Positions 35,950-47,665 are shown, numbered from the stretch's first letter. The stretch: DNA of 64,000 nt from Vandiemenella viatica (GCA_031002005.1 JARYHS010013630.1:234553539-234617538); one strand, 5' to 3'. Notes: a model not told the origin generated them from the letters alone. Numbers and translations are program-made.

Positions 35950-36500
35950 GATAAACTGCGGCAAACATTCTTCCCCGGGTGGAATTAGGCGCAACGGCGT
36001 GCGGCTGCAGCCACCGCAGCAGCAATTAGATGTTTTCTCCGTGTTATTACGCGCTTGTTGCGCTGATATTTAACCCATCCTCCTCTCTCGCTCCTACCAC
36101 GGCCGCAATATCCTCATCGCTCCTTCCGCCGAAGAACGAAGTTTCTCCAAGCCTTCACCCCTCCTCTCTGTTTCTCTTCTCCATCCGTTGCCAAAAGATG
36201 GCCAGCGGCGAGTGGGCCTAGAGTCACGAGAGGGATCGCAGTGACCCGATAAGCTATTGTCTTTTAATAGGCAGGATTTTTATGCTGCAATATATCACAT
36301 TATTTATGGCGCGGTGCCATTTTTCACGAGCTCACAATATTCCCGCCGCAGAGGCGGCCATTGATATTCCGGCCTCGTATATCTGGCGGCTGGCTGGCTG
36401 GCCCCGGCGCCCGCGGCGCTGAGGGAGGATCGTCACTGGACAAAACCGACGACAGCGCGAGTTATGGCTCGTATCTGCTCGCTGGCACCTGCGCTTCATG
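35950..36500. promoter_or_regulatory. GC-rich island, best candidate for a host regulatory element
   Basis: The longest GC-rich block outside transposons (about 550 bp). It has CAGCCACCGCAGCAGCAATTAG near 36010 (homeodomain-like AATTAG), TTTTATGCTGCAA and ATTTATGGCGCGGTGCCA near 36280-36315 (Hox/caudal-type TTTATGG), a pyrimidine-rich run at 36160-36190 and GGCTGGCTGGCTGGCC near 36390. No convincing ORF or terminal repeats. Enhancer function is inferred from composition and motif clustering only. Confidence 0.3.
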
Positions 36501-37025
36501 ATACCCACCAACAGGTCTGTCCTAAAGCGAAATTCATGCCGTCTGTCTCCTCTTTAACGATCTTCGTCCTTATCAGTCTGTTTCTGATGTTTAAGTTGAA
36601 ACAAATACTTGATTTCCAGAGAAGTAAGCAAATTTGGTTACAAAACATCAGACAGACCGTTGCTTGAATATGATGCCGTTTTATGCGACACACATTTCGA
36701 GTATCAAATACACGAGTTGGAGAGGGTGCTGGTAGATGTGTTTGTGGAAATTACTGCAGAGCGTGATCAGTAACTGTTGTGAAAGGAACTGGAATAGGAT
36801 TCACTAGAAGACGGAAAGACAGTGAATGGAAGACCTTTATCTCGATAAAAGAAACGAATTCTTTACGTGAAATAGGTACGACATCATATTATCTTGATTT
36901 CTTTCTCTAATCCAAGTCTCTGAGTAGAATACCGCTTAGGATTATTTAGTATACACTTAATTACATAGAGATTAGTTGGCATTTGCTCCATAAATGTTAA
37001 TAGTTAAACAGTTTGTATTAAACAA
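36501..37025. other. AT-rich stretch, nothing recognised
   Basis: No coding or repeat signature seen. Confidence 0.45.
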
Positions 37026-37913
37026 CTAGCTGGTACCAACGACTTCGTTCGTGTTTGTAAAGACTTTGGATTGACAACTACCGACATCTAACCAAGATAG
37101 TGCACGTTAAAATACTCGATGCTATTACTACGCACAAATTCCAGTTATCTGCGCTATATAGTTCAGAACCAAAGAAAATTTACGGACACACCTGTCTGTC
37201 GACGAAATACGAAAATATCCTTGATCGACCACTTTCAACCACCATATATCCCACACTCCCGAAGTTACCGAAATTCGGCCAACGTTGTGATCGATGGGTG
37301 ACTCTGTATTACTACCACACACAAACGCCAGTGATCTGCGATAGATAGTTTTCGCTGAAAAGAGATTGCCGCAGGTCGACCACTTTCAACCTCCATATCT
37401 CCCACACCCCAATAGCTACCGACATCTAATAACCATACTGCACGACAGGAGACACGATTCTACTACCACATACAAATACCAATGCTCTATAGTATGTAGT
37501 TGTGGCAGAAAAGTGACATATGCGGTGACACATGTCTTTGGTCGAAATACTAAAATATCTTGATCGGTCACTTTCAACCACTATATATCTCCCACACCCC
37601 CAAAGTTACTGAAATTCGGCTGCGTTGTGATCTAAAGGTGATTCTGTGTTACTACCACACACAAACGCCAGTGATCTGCGATAGAGTTTTCGCTGAAAAG
37701 TAACACACCAAGAAACATGCCTCTTTGGCAGAAATATGAAATTGCCGCAGGTAGACCACTTTCAAACCCCCAATTCTCCCACAACCCCACAGCTACCGAT
37801 ACCTAACAACCTTACTGCACGACAGGAGACACTATTCTACTACCACACACAAACACCAGTGATCTGTGCTAGGTAGTGGTGGCTGAAAAGTGAAATATAG
37901 GAAAACACAAGTC

Positions 37914-37945
<32 letters not shown>

Positions 37946-37948
37946 AGA
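37026..37948 (-). mobile_element. Non-autonomous Helitron with an internal minisatellite, 923 bp
   Basis: On the minus strand the element starts at 37948 with TCTTATATATAT after an A and ends at 37026 with GGTACCAGCTAG followed by T, the TC...CTAG signature of Helitrons. Most of it is a tandem array (37100-37900). The terminal (TA)n tract at about 37919-37945 forms part of the 5' end. No RepHel protein. Confidence 0.75.
37100..37900. repeat. Diverged tandem repeat inside the Helitron
   Basis: About four and a half units of roughly 170-190 bp, each with CTACCACACACAAACGCCAG, GACCACTTTCAACC and ATCTCCCACACCCC. Units alternate between two types, one with GTTACCGAAATTCGGC and one with CTGCACGACAGGAGACAC, so the higher-order period is about 360 bp. 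Confidence 0.75.
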
Positions 37949-38623
37949 TTAATAATATTGAAACTTGTACAATTTTAATATAAAAGTTTCCCATCGTCTA
38001 AAGATTATAGATAACATATGGTGTACACGTGAAGCATAGAAGGCGTATTTTTCAGCTGTCTATGGTTACTGAATTACTAAGCCTTTTAGTATTAATAAGA
38101 ATATGCTGTATTCGTGTCCCCGCTTCCGTAAACACAAAAAATTCAATGAAATATATGGCAACAAAATAGGTTTATTCTATTGAAAGTATTTAGTGCAATA
38201 CAAATTTAAGCGTCACAATGCATTGACCATAAGTTATTAAAATTCCGATATTTGTAGACCACCCGAAGACCTAATGAATCTTAAATTATATCATGTAATA
38301 CCAAAACAATTTCTTTGCATTTTTAATGTTTCATGTATCAAAGATTGTGTATCTTATATTGATAATACTGAACTGCTCTGAACTTATTATTGTATGTAAA
38401 ATAAGATTCCCGAATAAAATTAAAATATTTAAAGCCTCTGGGAAAGAGAATTTTTAGCTGGTTCTAGTCATTGACTTGTATTAGAAGTTCACCAATTGCA
38501 ATGTTTTCCAATTTTGGAGATCTTTGAAGCAATGTGTTCGCAGGAGGTGTTCGGTAGTAGTGGCTGCTACGGTATTTGAAAGTATGTAAAGAACCTTTGC
38601 AGGTAAACACATAACAGTTGTTC

Positions 38624-38627
<4 letters not shown>
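37949..38627. other. AT-rich stretch, nothing recognised
   Basis: No coding or repeat signature seen up to the GT microsatellite. Confidence 0.45.

Positions 38628-38656
<29 letters not shown>
38628..38656. repeat. (GT)n microsatellite
   Basis: About 14 dinucleotide units followed by a G run at about 38663-38671. Confidence 0.9.
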
Positions 38657-38658
<2 letters not shown>

Positions 38659-38789
38659 GTATGGGGGGGGGAGAGGAGTGTGATCACGCTTCGTCGAGAT
38701 CAAGGTCGTTGGAGAAGAGATTATTTTAATATCTGAAAATCATGAGCCAAACTGATGAAGTTGTGCATCACGGGTTTTGCACTGGAGTG

Positions 38790-39060
38790 GACGTTTGTAG
38801 TTAAGTACTGCGTGGCAGCTGGATAGTCGTTCCCTGCGCCGGCTTATTACGCACAAGCTTTGGCTTTGCCTGTGACAAGTGGCGAGTCGGCGCCGCAACG
38901 TTGTGCAACCCGCGGTACACAGGTGTCACCCGACCGTGCTGCCTGAAATATACAGCCCGCCCACTATGTCGCTGTCCTGTTGTCCGGCGACACACGCAGT
39001 ACCTGGCGTGTCGCACTCCCTTTAGCGTCCATTTCGAGTGTCGGCTTTTAAACGCTGTTT
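38790..39060. other. GC-rich island, candidate conserved non-coding element
   Basis: About 270 bp of GC-rich DNA with the near-palindrome CGCAACGTTGTGCAACCCGC near 38895. A minus frame of 87 codons spans it but looks compositional (arginine/histidine-rich, no family). Confidence 0.3.
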
Positions 39061-39464
39061 TCATGTAAAAAGTTTGACAGCAAAACGTTCTCTCGAAACC
39101 AAATATTCCATTTCCCCATCAGGAACTCTAAACAAATTTATAAACTCAATTTCAATAGCATTATGACGTATGATACCATTTTTGTAGTAGGTATTATTTA
39201 CAGATTCAGAAACAATTAAAAGACGTTTAAACATTCAATATCTTTTAATACAGTAGTTAATATGGCTTTAGTAGCTCTTCAGTTTAAAAATTTTAAAAAT
39301 TTGAGATAATTTTCACTATTTCGGGAAATAACACGAATACCAACTTAAAAATTGCACTGACAGTCACATTTTGATTCGTAATTGTATTTCAAATAAAAGC
39401 ATCGGTTACGCAGCTGTGAAAGAAGTGAGTAAAATAAGGCAAATATGCAACTTTTTTGTTTACG
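39061..39464. other. AT-rich stretch, nothing recognised
   Basis: No coding or repeat signature seen up to the SINE at 39465. Confidence 0.4.
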
Positions 39465-39690
39465 GGTCTCACCTTGTCGACATAGAGGTCATTAGAGGCG
39501 GAAAGAACTGCGGGAAAGGAACGGAAAGGAATTCTGCCATGGACTTTCAATGGAATCATTCGGAATTCGACTGGAGCGATTTGGGGAAACCCAAATCTGG
39601 ATGGCCGGACGGGAATTCGAACACGCATCCTTCCGAATGGGAGGCCAGAGCGTTACCGCTCACCACCCCGCTCGGTGCCAATGTATAAAA
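39465..39690 (-). mobile_element. tRNA-derived SINE
   Basis: Minus-strand copy. Head GGCACCGAGCGGGGTGGTGA and GCGGTAACGCTCTGGCC with B box GTTCGAATTCC. Body GATTTGGGTTTCCCCAAATC. 3' end CTAATGACCTCTATGTCGAC near 39480. Same family as the other SINEs in the window. Confidence 0.85.
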
Positions 39691-41415
39691 GTGTGTAAAT
39701 TCAGAAATTACATTCCAGATGTACGAATAAGTATCAAATGTGAGTCTGTTAGCATTAAGTGAATTTTTAACTTGACAAAGTTTAGAACTACCAGTGTTTT
39801 TCTTTACACGTCGTGGATATATTGAGACAACATTGTTTACGAGATTTGTGTTGCAAAATGGCTTAATGCCTATGAAGAGAGTTTGCAGTTTCTTAACTAC
39901 AGAGCATAAGACTTACTAGACTTTACTGCTATTTTTGACAAATGCCGAGCATTTCAAGGTACAAAATATCTTATGCTAGCAAAAACAAACTAATTCTATG
40001 TCATGCACTCCAAGAAGTTTCTCACAGACGCTCCTTCAACTAACAAAATTTATAGAACTAGTAATAATCTTTAAATAATCAGTGATGGGTCTAAGATGAA
40101 TCTGTGTGGGCGAAATTTTGTCGGTGGCTAATTGCTGATTTCCGATTAGATCTAGTTATACTTTTTATCAGTGAGAGTAGGTTTTTTCGTAACTATTTTC
40201 ATATTCATTCCACTGTGTAACTATTTTCAACCGCTATTGTGTAAGTCTGATGCTGTAAAATAAAACGTTTATTGGGAAAATTTTCTAACCGGGCACTTAA
40301 ATGGTTTGTGATCTGGGGTTCCAAAGATAGGAATTTCATTGAAAAAAAAAAAAAGTTATAATTTAACACAGAATTATTAAAATCGGAGGGTGACGCTAGT
40401 GATACATTTCTCGATACATAACCGATGTAATGCAAGAGTAGGCCTACATTTTTTAATCATTGAAAAACATCAGGTGGTTGAGGATAGAGATCAATACGTC
40501 TATATCATAAGCTAACCATGAAGCCTCAATGGCTGTTAGGGAATAATTTCGACGAGTGTCTTTTAAAGAAAGATTGAACTACTAGTAAGAATTATCACTT
40601 TAATTCAGGCATAGGCGAATATATGAGGCAGGAGGTTAAGGACTGGAATAGTTACAAAGGAAGTTGAAATGGTTTAAAATAAGTATAAAACTTGTGTTAG
40701 TGTGTTTTAATAGTCACCATGGTATGAGCTCCATATAGCAAAAAATTCTATTAAATTCTGGACTAACACTTCCGGTATGGTTCGGCGGAAGGAAAGTTTC
40801 ATGCTTGACCTGAAATGCTATCCCAGTCTGTAAAAACCATATAAAAACTGTCTTGCTTTGCCAAAAATAAAGTCGAACGAATGTTATCAAGGCTTGTTCT
40901 CTCGACAACGAAACAAATACCAATTAGCTAACACCCTGAACCGCACCAGCTACGCTCACATTGGCTAATATTCTTGAGTGCAATCCATTGTCTACTAATA
41001 TATCATCAAGTATATTCAGCGAAGCGTGTCACCATTATTTTGACGTAACATGAACAGCAAAAGTAAAAGATAATTGAGTATCTTCAGTAAAAATGATAAG
41101 CTGAAATTTTAAAATAACTGGAGTATAAATATTGAATTAGAGCCATTAAAAAAGCGGTAAACTTTGACAATTTATGAAACGTGCAAGACCGGATTTGTTC
41201 TGCTTCACCTCTGTTTCTTTTATTGCGAAACTAATTAATACGGTGCACCATAGGTAATCTCACGCTTCAAGGAAGATGAGAAACATTCATCCACCTTTTT
41301 GAATATTCATTATACGGAGCATCGGAAACGACATCCTACTCAGTCAAATAATTGAAAAGAAGGGACTTTCTATTAAAAGCAAATTTCCTTTTCCTGTGTT
41401 TTCTGCCGGAAGCAA
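39691..41415. other. AT-rich stretch, nothing recognised
   Basis: Short frames only; no family recognised and no terminal repeats found. Confidence 0.5.
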
Positions 41416-41424
41416 CTAATAACC

Positions 41425-41620
41425 ATATTTCGGGCAATTCTTGCGGGCTCCCAACTCAATTAGTGCTCGTGGCCCGCCGCCTATAATGAAATCGCCAGGA
41501 GCAGACCGACACAGCCTTTGTCCTCGCCGGAGACGGAAACAACGGACAAAAAGAGGCACGAGACGCGCTTGCCACTGTGAAAAGTGTTGGAGGAATCCAG
41601 CAGAATGATCAGATGGCTTT
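41425..41620. other. Small GC-rich island
   Basis: About 190 bp (GGCCCGCCGCCTATAATG, GAGACGGAAACAACGGAC) with no recognised coding sense. Confidence 0.25.
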
Positions 41621-41649
41621 GAGTGCCGCACAAACTGTACCTCCTTCAT

Positions 41650-42161
41650 TACTTCAACGTCATTATTAATGAGAGAACCGATGATTATTCTCTAACGTTT
41701 TTCTATACACAAATGGCAAACTTAAGAGTAATTGTGTCAAGTGATTTTACTCTGTTATGTCACTCGTTCTGCAGGTCTCATTGTGCCATTATTTTTTATC
41801 TCAAAAGTTATATTACTGAAAAAGTAAAGTAAAGCGATAATGAATAAGTACAGATGAAATTCTGCTCCTGTTTGCGCCGACTTGATTTGGTATTTGGACT
41901 TGCAGTTTAAGAATCCTCTTTAAAGATTGCTTCAGTCGAGAACTTTTGTTCGATATACATACAAAGTTACAAGAGGTATGTCTGTAACATATTGCTATTC
42001 AATTTGAATAACACAAAATTTGGTAATAAACTTCCAGGTAAAACTAACCATTTTCTAGTCACTAGTCATTGATATTAGTAAATTTTTGGTTCTATATTAA
42101 CTTACATACAATCAATCAGCTTCTGGAAACTGTTACTGTGACTTTTCTACAGAGTCACAAA

Positions 42162-42202
<41 letters not shown>

Positions 42203-44419
42203 TATATATATATAGGCGTACATTCATTCACTCTTTTCAACTACAATAATTACAAGTTTAATCCAGTAACTCTGCTCGGGTGTTACAAATTAAATACAAA
42301 ATTCGTACTTGGCATGAGTAAAAACTTCAGTAATAATTGATGTGGTAATCCGAAATTAGGAAAGCGTCTTCTTCTTCTGACATGAAAGGAATTGCTGTTC
42401 ATCTGACTACACAGTACAAGAACGAAAAGTGTTTATGTTACTTACGATTTTATTTTTGCTTTTTTAACATTCAGTCACCTTTAGTGAAAAGGGCGTAGGT
42501 CTCACGTGGCGTCCACACCACCCTCAGTACAGCTGAGTGCCCATACCTCAAAATCTTCCTGAATTTAACGTTAACTGATATAAAAGCTATTTTTTTCACC
42601 GTAAGACCAAGAATGTTGCTACAGGGAAATTTATTTTTTCTTTTAAGAATTAGGATATTTAAAATGTTACGGAAAGAAACTCAAAATACGGACGAGTGGA
42701 ATACCGTATGTTCCTGACTGGAAAATACGTAATAGACAGAGCCAAAACAAAAGTTGTCGTCTGATTTTTAACATATTAACTTTTGAGCTATACAGTCATT
42801 ATCCAAACCTATTCAATACTTTTGAATCATCTGAATAAATGCCTTTCTCAAGGGTGTGGAAAAATCAGTTAATAGCACATGTGATGGTAGTATCTCAATT
42901 GAAGTAGTTGTAAAAACCTATTTAACGTTTCGAAATATGTTGAAGCATGATGGGGCCAGATAAGTTAATCAGTGTTTTGTGACACCATCTGAAACCCACA
43001 CTTATGAATCTCAACTACGTAGAGTGTGTGAACCGTGACCAGGAGCATTGGCCAGATGAAAAAGCGCCTCTTTTTAGCAACGTAGATTTTCTCTTTTCGT
43101 TAGTAATTGCCTCCAGTTGCTTCATAAAGTTAGCATAATACGCACTCGTGATTATCATGTACAACCTCACAAAAAAAAAAAAACTATCTCTCTCCGTGCA
43201 AAACAACATCCTTGTCATTCTGTGGAAGGAAAAAATTGTATGTATCCACTTCATTAACTGTAGGATTGGTTTTGGGATATAGCGATTGACCCACGATAGT
43301 CACAAGTTGTTTAACAAAATCTACTGGATTGACTTTAGACAGAATTATTTTTTCCTCAGACACCTGCTTCGTTATTATCTTTTGAACTGCTATCAAAAGA
43401 TTCGGCAAGGAACGCTGAGTGCTTTTCTCATATTACTGTGGGAATCGTGACGCTATCTCAGTCCACCTAACTGCTGAACTTATAACCTCTGCCTGTTATT
43501 ATCATCTCATGAAGCCTGCTCACATTTTCTCGAGTGGTTGTGTAGTACTGGTCTTTCCTGCGAAGAGATATTTTTTTAATGTAGGTTCTCTCCCGTTCAA
43601 TTTCAGATGGCCTTTTTTTCAGCATGCCGAACACAAGGGCAACTTTCCATAATTTTTCCATCATATATTCATGAATGTCCTTTAGTGACGCTTCTTCCTT
43701 ACACAAAAATATCATCACATGACGGATTTGTTTCTTATCGGTTTCATATTTAATATTTTTCTCCTCCCCTTTCAGAAAGAGTAATAAAATAATATTTTGT
43801 TCCTGGATGTAATTTTGACAGCATTGTTCAAAGAACTATAGACTCAGAAGTAAGCTTCAGAAGGTTGAATGACCTCCTTTTTTCTGGTGAGCTTTTGGAA
43901 TGATGCTATATTTCTGTTTATATTTTGAAATATTGCTCATCCATTTTGAATTAGGTAGATTATAATATTTGACGCAGAGATAACAGTCCGTACACATTAC
44001 TTAAGAAGCAGCGTAAATCAAACTAAAATTTTACACCTACTTCCAAAAAATTTGGAAACAAATAAACAGTTTCTTAGGTTTTATACATTCAATCTTTATT
44101 GGTCTTCCTCTCTTATTACAGCTCATTGAAGAAGTTTTTGCTATCTTCACTGAATGTATCTGACAGTCATAATAAAGGCAGAAGTTACAGGTCAGTGAGT
44201 CATAAAATGAAAATTATATTTTTACACTACAAATGTTTCATATATCTAAAAAGTGAAATAGACTTAAGTGAACGTTGCATTATATACTAGAAGCTGTATG
44301 TGTCCTCTCAAATCTTTCTCTTTGAGGATTATCTCTTTTAAATACACTCTATCCCTTGACAGAGGAATAATGCAATCAGTAATTTCTATCATACGCCAGT
44401 TCTAATAACTTCAGTAATG
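41650..44419. other. AT-rich stretch with one microsatellite
   Basis: Holds the AT microsatellite at 42162-42214. Other short frames, including the overlapping ones at 43015-43718, match no family I know. Confidence 0.5.
42162..42214. repeat. (AT)n microsatellite
   Basis: About 50 bp of alternating A and T with one interruption (ATAATA) near 42195. Confidence 0.9.
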
Positions 44420-44690
44420 AAGGTCCCTAACAGCTCTGGACCACTGACAGCTGCAGAGAGCTTGTAACCTGTTCACTCCGGGGACTGGAACGTCTAGTGG
44501 CCCTTTAATCGGTTGCGAATAAGAGTGGGCAGGTCCAAGGAAAACGTAGTGAAATGGGGTTATACTGATGCTACTGGTATTAAGTGCGAATGTGGTGTGG
44601 ACCAAACCATGAACCATATGCTTGAGTGCCATCATCATGTAACAAAGATGATCTGTTTCGACATCGCCGAATGCACTTGAGGTTGGGAAG
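44420..44690 (+). pseudogene. C-terminal relic of a non-LTR reverse transcriptase
   Basis: The plus strand reads NRLRIRVGRSKENVVKWGY, then KCECGVDQTMNHMLECHHH, without internal stops over about 50 codons; stops appear upstream. The RLR..GR....KWG block followed by a CxC..H..C finger is the usual C-terminus of several non-LTR elements in insects. Only this end remains. The clade cannot be set from so little. Confidence 0.75.
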
Positions 44691-45117
44691 TACAGTACAA
44701 AATGTGTTTAAAGTTGTTAATTTGCACAATGTTTTTTAACTGCGAATTTGATGTTTATGATTCGAGAATAATAAACAAGAATAACTTCAGTGGAATTAAA
44801 AGTAGTAAAACCTGCAGAAAAAAAAGTTTAAATCCTATTTTAAATACCTTTGGACATGTGTAGGACGCGGTAATACAGGGTGGTCAGAAATTCACTCATC
44901 GGCGGGTAAGGGCAGTGTTCAGGACGTTGCACTAACGAAATAAATACAAGAAAAATCTAGTAAAAGTCGTACCGTTTCTGAATTATACGCAGCTAAAGTT
45001 GGCCAATAAGATCGCTGCGTGGGCGAATTCAAACAGCCTTCCACAGGTGGTGTTGACAAGCGTACTCAAGGCATGGGATTGCCAAAGAAAGCGATAAGAA
45101 AAACTATCTTCGGAAGC

Positions 45118-45192
45118 GGGGATCGAACCCGCAAGCTTCATTTTGAGAGTCTGGCGTCTTACCCACTACGCTGCCAAGGTACTACAATTTCT
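45118..45192 (-). other. tRNA-like sequence in the left TIR
   Basis: Minus strand: CCTTGGCAGCGTAGTGGGTA (A-box/D-arm), then GACGCCAGACTCTCAAAATG, then GCGGGTTCGATCCCCGC, a perfect T-arm with B box. The pairing CCTTGG...CCGAAG is only partial, so a functional tRNA is doubtful. The loop CTCAAAA would place CAA as anticodon (Leu), which is weak. Confidence 0.6.
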
Positions 45193-45460
45193 TTGTTTTT
45201 AGAAGTGGCTAGGGCGGAATGTTTGTTAGTAATCGGAATTAACCGAGATTAATCTTTAATTTTTGTACAAAAATAGTTTAGTTACTGACACCAAAAAAAA
45301 TAAAAAAAATTTGTCTTCAAACTTAACTTATTATTTGCAAAAAAGCTTCTTTTATTCCATGTAATCATATTTCAATCACAACATTTTTATTAATTAACGT
45401 GAATATCCATGCTATTATTTTGCAACAATATAACAAAAGACAATAAACGTTTGATCAAAA

Positions 45461-45479
45461 AAAAAAAAAAAAAAAAAAA
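45461..45479. repeat. Poly(A) tract
   Basis: About 22 A in a row inside the transposon derivative. Confidence 0.85.
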
Positions 45480-45846
45480 CAACAAACCCATTACCGCCGT
45501 TTGTAACGAAACTTTCTCTACTGCAAAAAGCTTGTTCTTATTCAAACAAGTTATAAACATTTTGGTAACGTGTATCAACTCGCTAACGCGCGGCAAGCCG
45601 CAAAAGGTAAACAAGCTATTACTCATTGAAAGCCCTATTGTCACTGATACAAAACAAAATTACTGTACAGTAATTTCATTTTCAACTTGATGTTACCTGT
45701 CGCAACATTGAAACCCAACACGGATTTACTTACAATAAGCGTCAACCCGCCACAGTAACCGTAAAATTAATAATCTCTGAAAAAATCTAGTTTTTAGTCA
45801 AATGTATCCCAATAAACAATAACAAAAAAATACGGTCCCTTACATT

Positions 45847-46050
45847 TTACAGCAACTGCTCAAAATGTCCTCCCTCAACTGCAATACAGGCACGACAACG
45901 CTGAGTTACTGAATTTGCGAGTCTTCCAAAATTGTAACTTTCTCTAATTTCATCAAAAGCTGGAATTATCCTAGCCAAAAGTTCTTCTTCCGTTTCTACT
46001 TCAGTTTCATAAACAATGGCCTTGACAGCTCCCCGAAAAATGTCGCGGAT
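45847..46050 (-). pseudogene. Transposase C-terminus (IS630/Tc1/mariner-like), truncated
   Basis: About 67 codons without interruption from RDIFRGAVKAIVYETEVE through RRCRACI-like TQRCRACIAVEGGHFEQLL to a TAA at 45847. The end C..C....GGHFE with a preceding helix-rich stretch is typical of the C-terminus of insect DDE transposases of this group (known from the family). The DDE core is gone; the right TIR begins at its truncated end. Confidence 0.7.
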
Positions 46051-46109
46051 TACCGATTAATTCCGGTTACTAACAAACAGTCCGCCCTAGTGGCTTCTAA
46101 AAACAAAGA

Positions 46110-46190
46110 AATTGTAGTGCCTTGGCAGCGTAGTCGGTAAGACGCCGAACTATCAAACTAAAGGTTGCGGTTTCGATCCCGCTTCCAAAG
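46110..46190 (+). other. tRNA-like sequence in the right TIR
   Basis: Plus strand: CCTTGGCAGCGTAGTCGGTA, then GACGCCGAACTATCAAAC, then GCGGTTTCGATCCCGC and CCAAAG. It mirrors 45118-45192 with about ten differences, including one in the T-arm that breaks its pairing slightly. Confidence 0.6.
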
Positions 46191-46584
46191 AGAGTTTTAC
46201 TTTTCGCTTTCTTTGAGTACGCCTTGAGTACGTTTGGCAACACCGTCCTGTGGAAGGCTGTTTGAATTCGCCCGCGCAGCGCTCTTATTGGCCAACTTTG
46301 GCTGCGTATAATTCAGAAACGGTACGACTATTAATAGTTTTTTATTTATTATTTATTTCGTTAGTGCAACGTCCCGAACACTGCCCTTACCCGCCGATGA
46401 GTGATTTTCTGACCACCCTGTATATTCCATAAATGCACAGTTTCATCAAACGTAGAGGTATCGGTATAAGCTGGTACCAAGAAATTCAGAGAAAGTCAGA
46501 GTTAGCTGGCACCAATGTAGCTTTCGTTCTTACCCTGTCTCCAATGAAGATTCCTTTTTACCTGTTACAATCGAGGGTGATTGG

Positions 46585-46748
46585 TGAGCGGTTCGAATTC
46601 CTATTCATGCAACCAGATTACAGTTTCCAGAATTGCCGGGATGGTTCTTACAAAAGGCCACGGTGAATTCCTTCACATTCCTTGCAGCCAATCCTTTCCC
46701 ACCACTAAATGATCTCGACGATGATGAAGCATATAGCTATTAAAGAAA
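46585..46748 (+). mobile_element. Partial tRNA-derived SINE
   Basis: Head remnant GTGAGCGGTTCGAATTCC with most of the tRNA-like middle deleted, then GCCGGGATGGTTCTTACAAA and the 3' end ATGATCTCGACGATGATGAA. Same family as the other SINEs. Confidence 0.7.
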
Positions 46749-46919
46749 GTTACCTGTGACAGAACTTCTCGTTATATTTGCAAGCGACCTAGCTCCATTT
46801 CTGATTCCTGCGGTATCTGTCACACACCTTTCGCTAAGTTATAAGCCGCCTGGCCTCTGAGCGTTGCTTTGGATTCATATTTCTACATTCTGCATGGTAA
46901 AACCATTACTGATCAGTAG

Positions 46920-47262
46920 TGGAGTTTTGTCCGTGATACAGCTGGCGCCCTAGCAGCAGCGGAGAATAGGGGAGCTAGTGTGAATCCGGAGACACGTCTC
47001 GGTTGCCGCTGAAACTGTGACGACGGCCTCGTTTTTCAGGCTTGCGCGCACCACACCTCTCCAGCGGAGCGAAGAAGAGTGGGAGCTGTTTGCCGGCAGG
47101 CGGATCAAGTTTGGGCAGCGGACGGAGGGCCCTAAGCGCATCGTCGATAACGTTATTGAATAATGTATCGGCTGGCGGCGCACTGGCCACCGAAAAACAT
47201 TCTTCCGTCCGATTGGCGGACAGCAGGCGCCGGTCCGTTCTTGTTTGTCACATATAAATGAT
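46920..47262. other. GC-rich island, candidate conserved non-coding element
   Basis: About 340 bp at high GC containing GGCGCCCTAGCAGCAGC, CTTGCGCGCACC and CAGCAGGCGCCGG. Overlapping 71-77-codon frames exist on both strands, which is expected in GC-rich DNA; none resembles a protein family. Confidence 0.3.
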
Positions 47263-47439
47263 GTCCTGTTTATTCACTTCATGTTTGTGACTGAAAAGAT
47301 GTGCTAATAGTTCGACACTTTCTCGAGAGAAACCTGTGCGCCGATATTCCTTTTTCATACAATCCATTTGTCCATTTGTATAAGACATCTCATAAGGAAA
47401 TGAAGTAATAAAAGTGGCAATTACAGCACGTTAATAAGT

Positions 47440-47665
47440 TTCAACAATTGTGGTGGGTGAGAGGTAACGCTAAAAAACTCACATTCGGAAGAACGCGGAT
47501 TCTAATCCAGGTCCGGCCATCAAGATTTCGGTTTTCCATGGTTTCCCCAGATCACTCCAGGCAAATGCACGGATGGTTCCTTCGATAGGCGAGGTCCGAA
47601 TTTCTTCTCGTTCTTTCCCACCTATAATAACCTCGACGATGATGAGACGTAAAGCGTAAAAAGTA
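47440..47665 (+). mobile_element. tRNA-derived SINE
   Basis: Head GGTGGGTGAGAGGTAACGCT with degraded B box GATTCTAATCC. Body TTCGGTTTTCCATGGTTTCC, CCAGATCACTCCAGGCAAAT. 3' end AACCTCGACGATGATGAGAC, GTAAAGCGTAAA. Confidence 0.85.

Larger units (their letters stand above)
44876..46420. mobile_element. Long-TIR DNA transposon derivative (Tc1/mariner-like), 1.5 kb
   Basis: Inverted arms of about 370 bp (44876-45245 and 46053-46420, nearly 90% alike by eye) start CAGGGTGGTCAGAAA and are bordered by TA on each side. The centre keeps the 3' end of a transposase gene on the minus strand (45847-46050), so this is an internally deleted derivative. Both arms contain a tRNA-like sequence at the same place. 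Class by TA target and transposase remnant; a foldback element is the alternative description. Confidence 0.78.

Noticed and set aside
37100..37900. Possible CRISPR-like regular repeat
   Set aside because: Units of ~180 bp are adjacent and diverged with no constant short repeat and spacer pattern; the Helitron ends explain the context.
38895..38925. Origin or protein-binding palindrome CGCAACGTTGTGCAAC
   Set aside because: The symmetry is imperfect and isolated; nothing around it supports a specific role.
42162..42214. Helitron 5' end at the AT microsatellite
   Set aside because: It resembles the TATATA start of the Helitrons, but no TC start in an A-T context and no CTAG end with hairpin were found nearby.
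45118..45192. Functional tRNA gene
   Set aside because: The acceptor stem pairs poorly, the anticodon arm is ambiguous and the sequence lies in a transposon TIR in two diverged copies.
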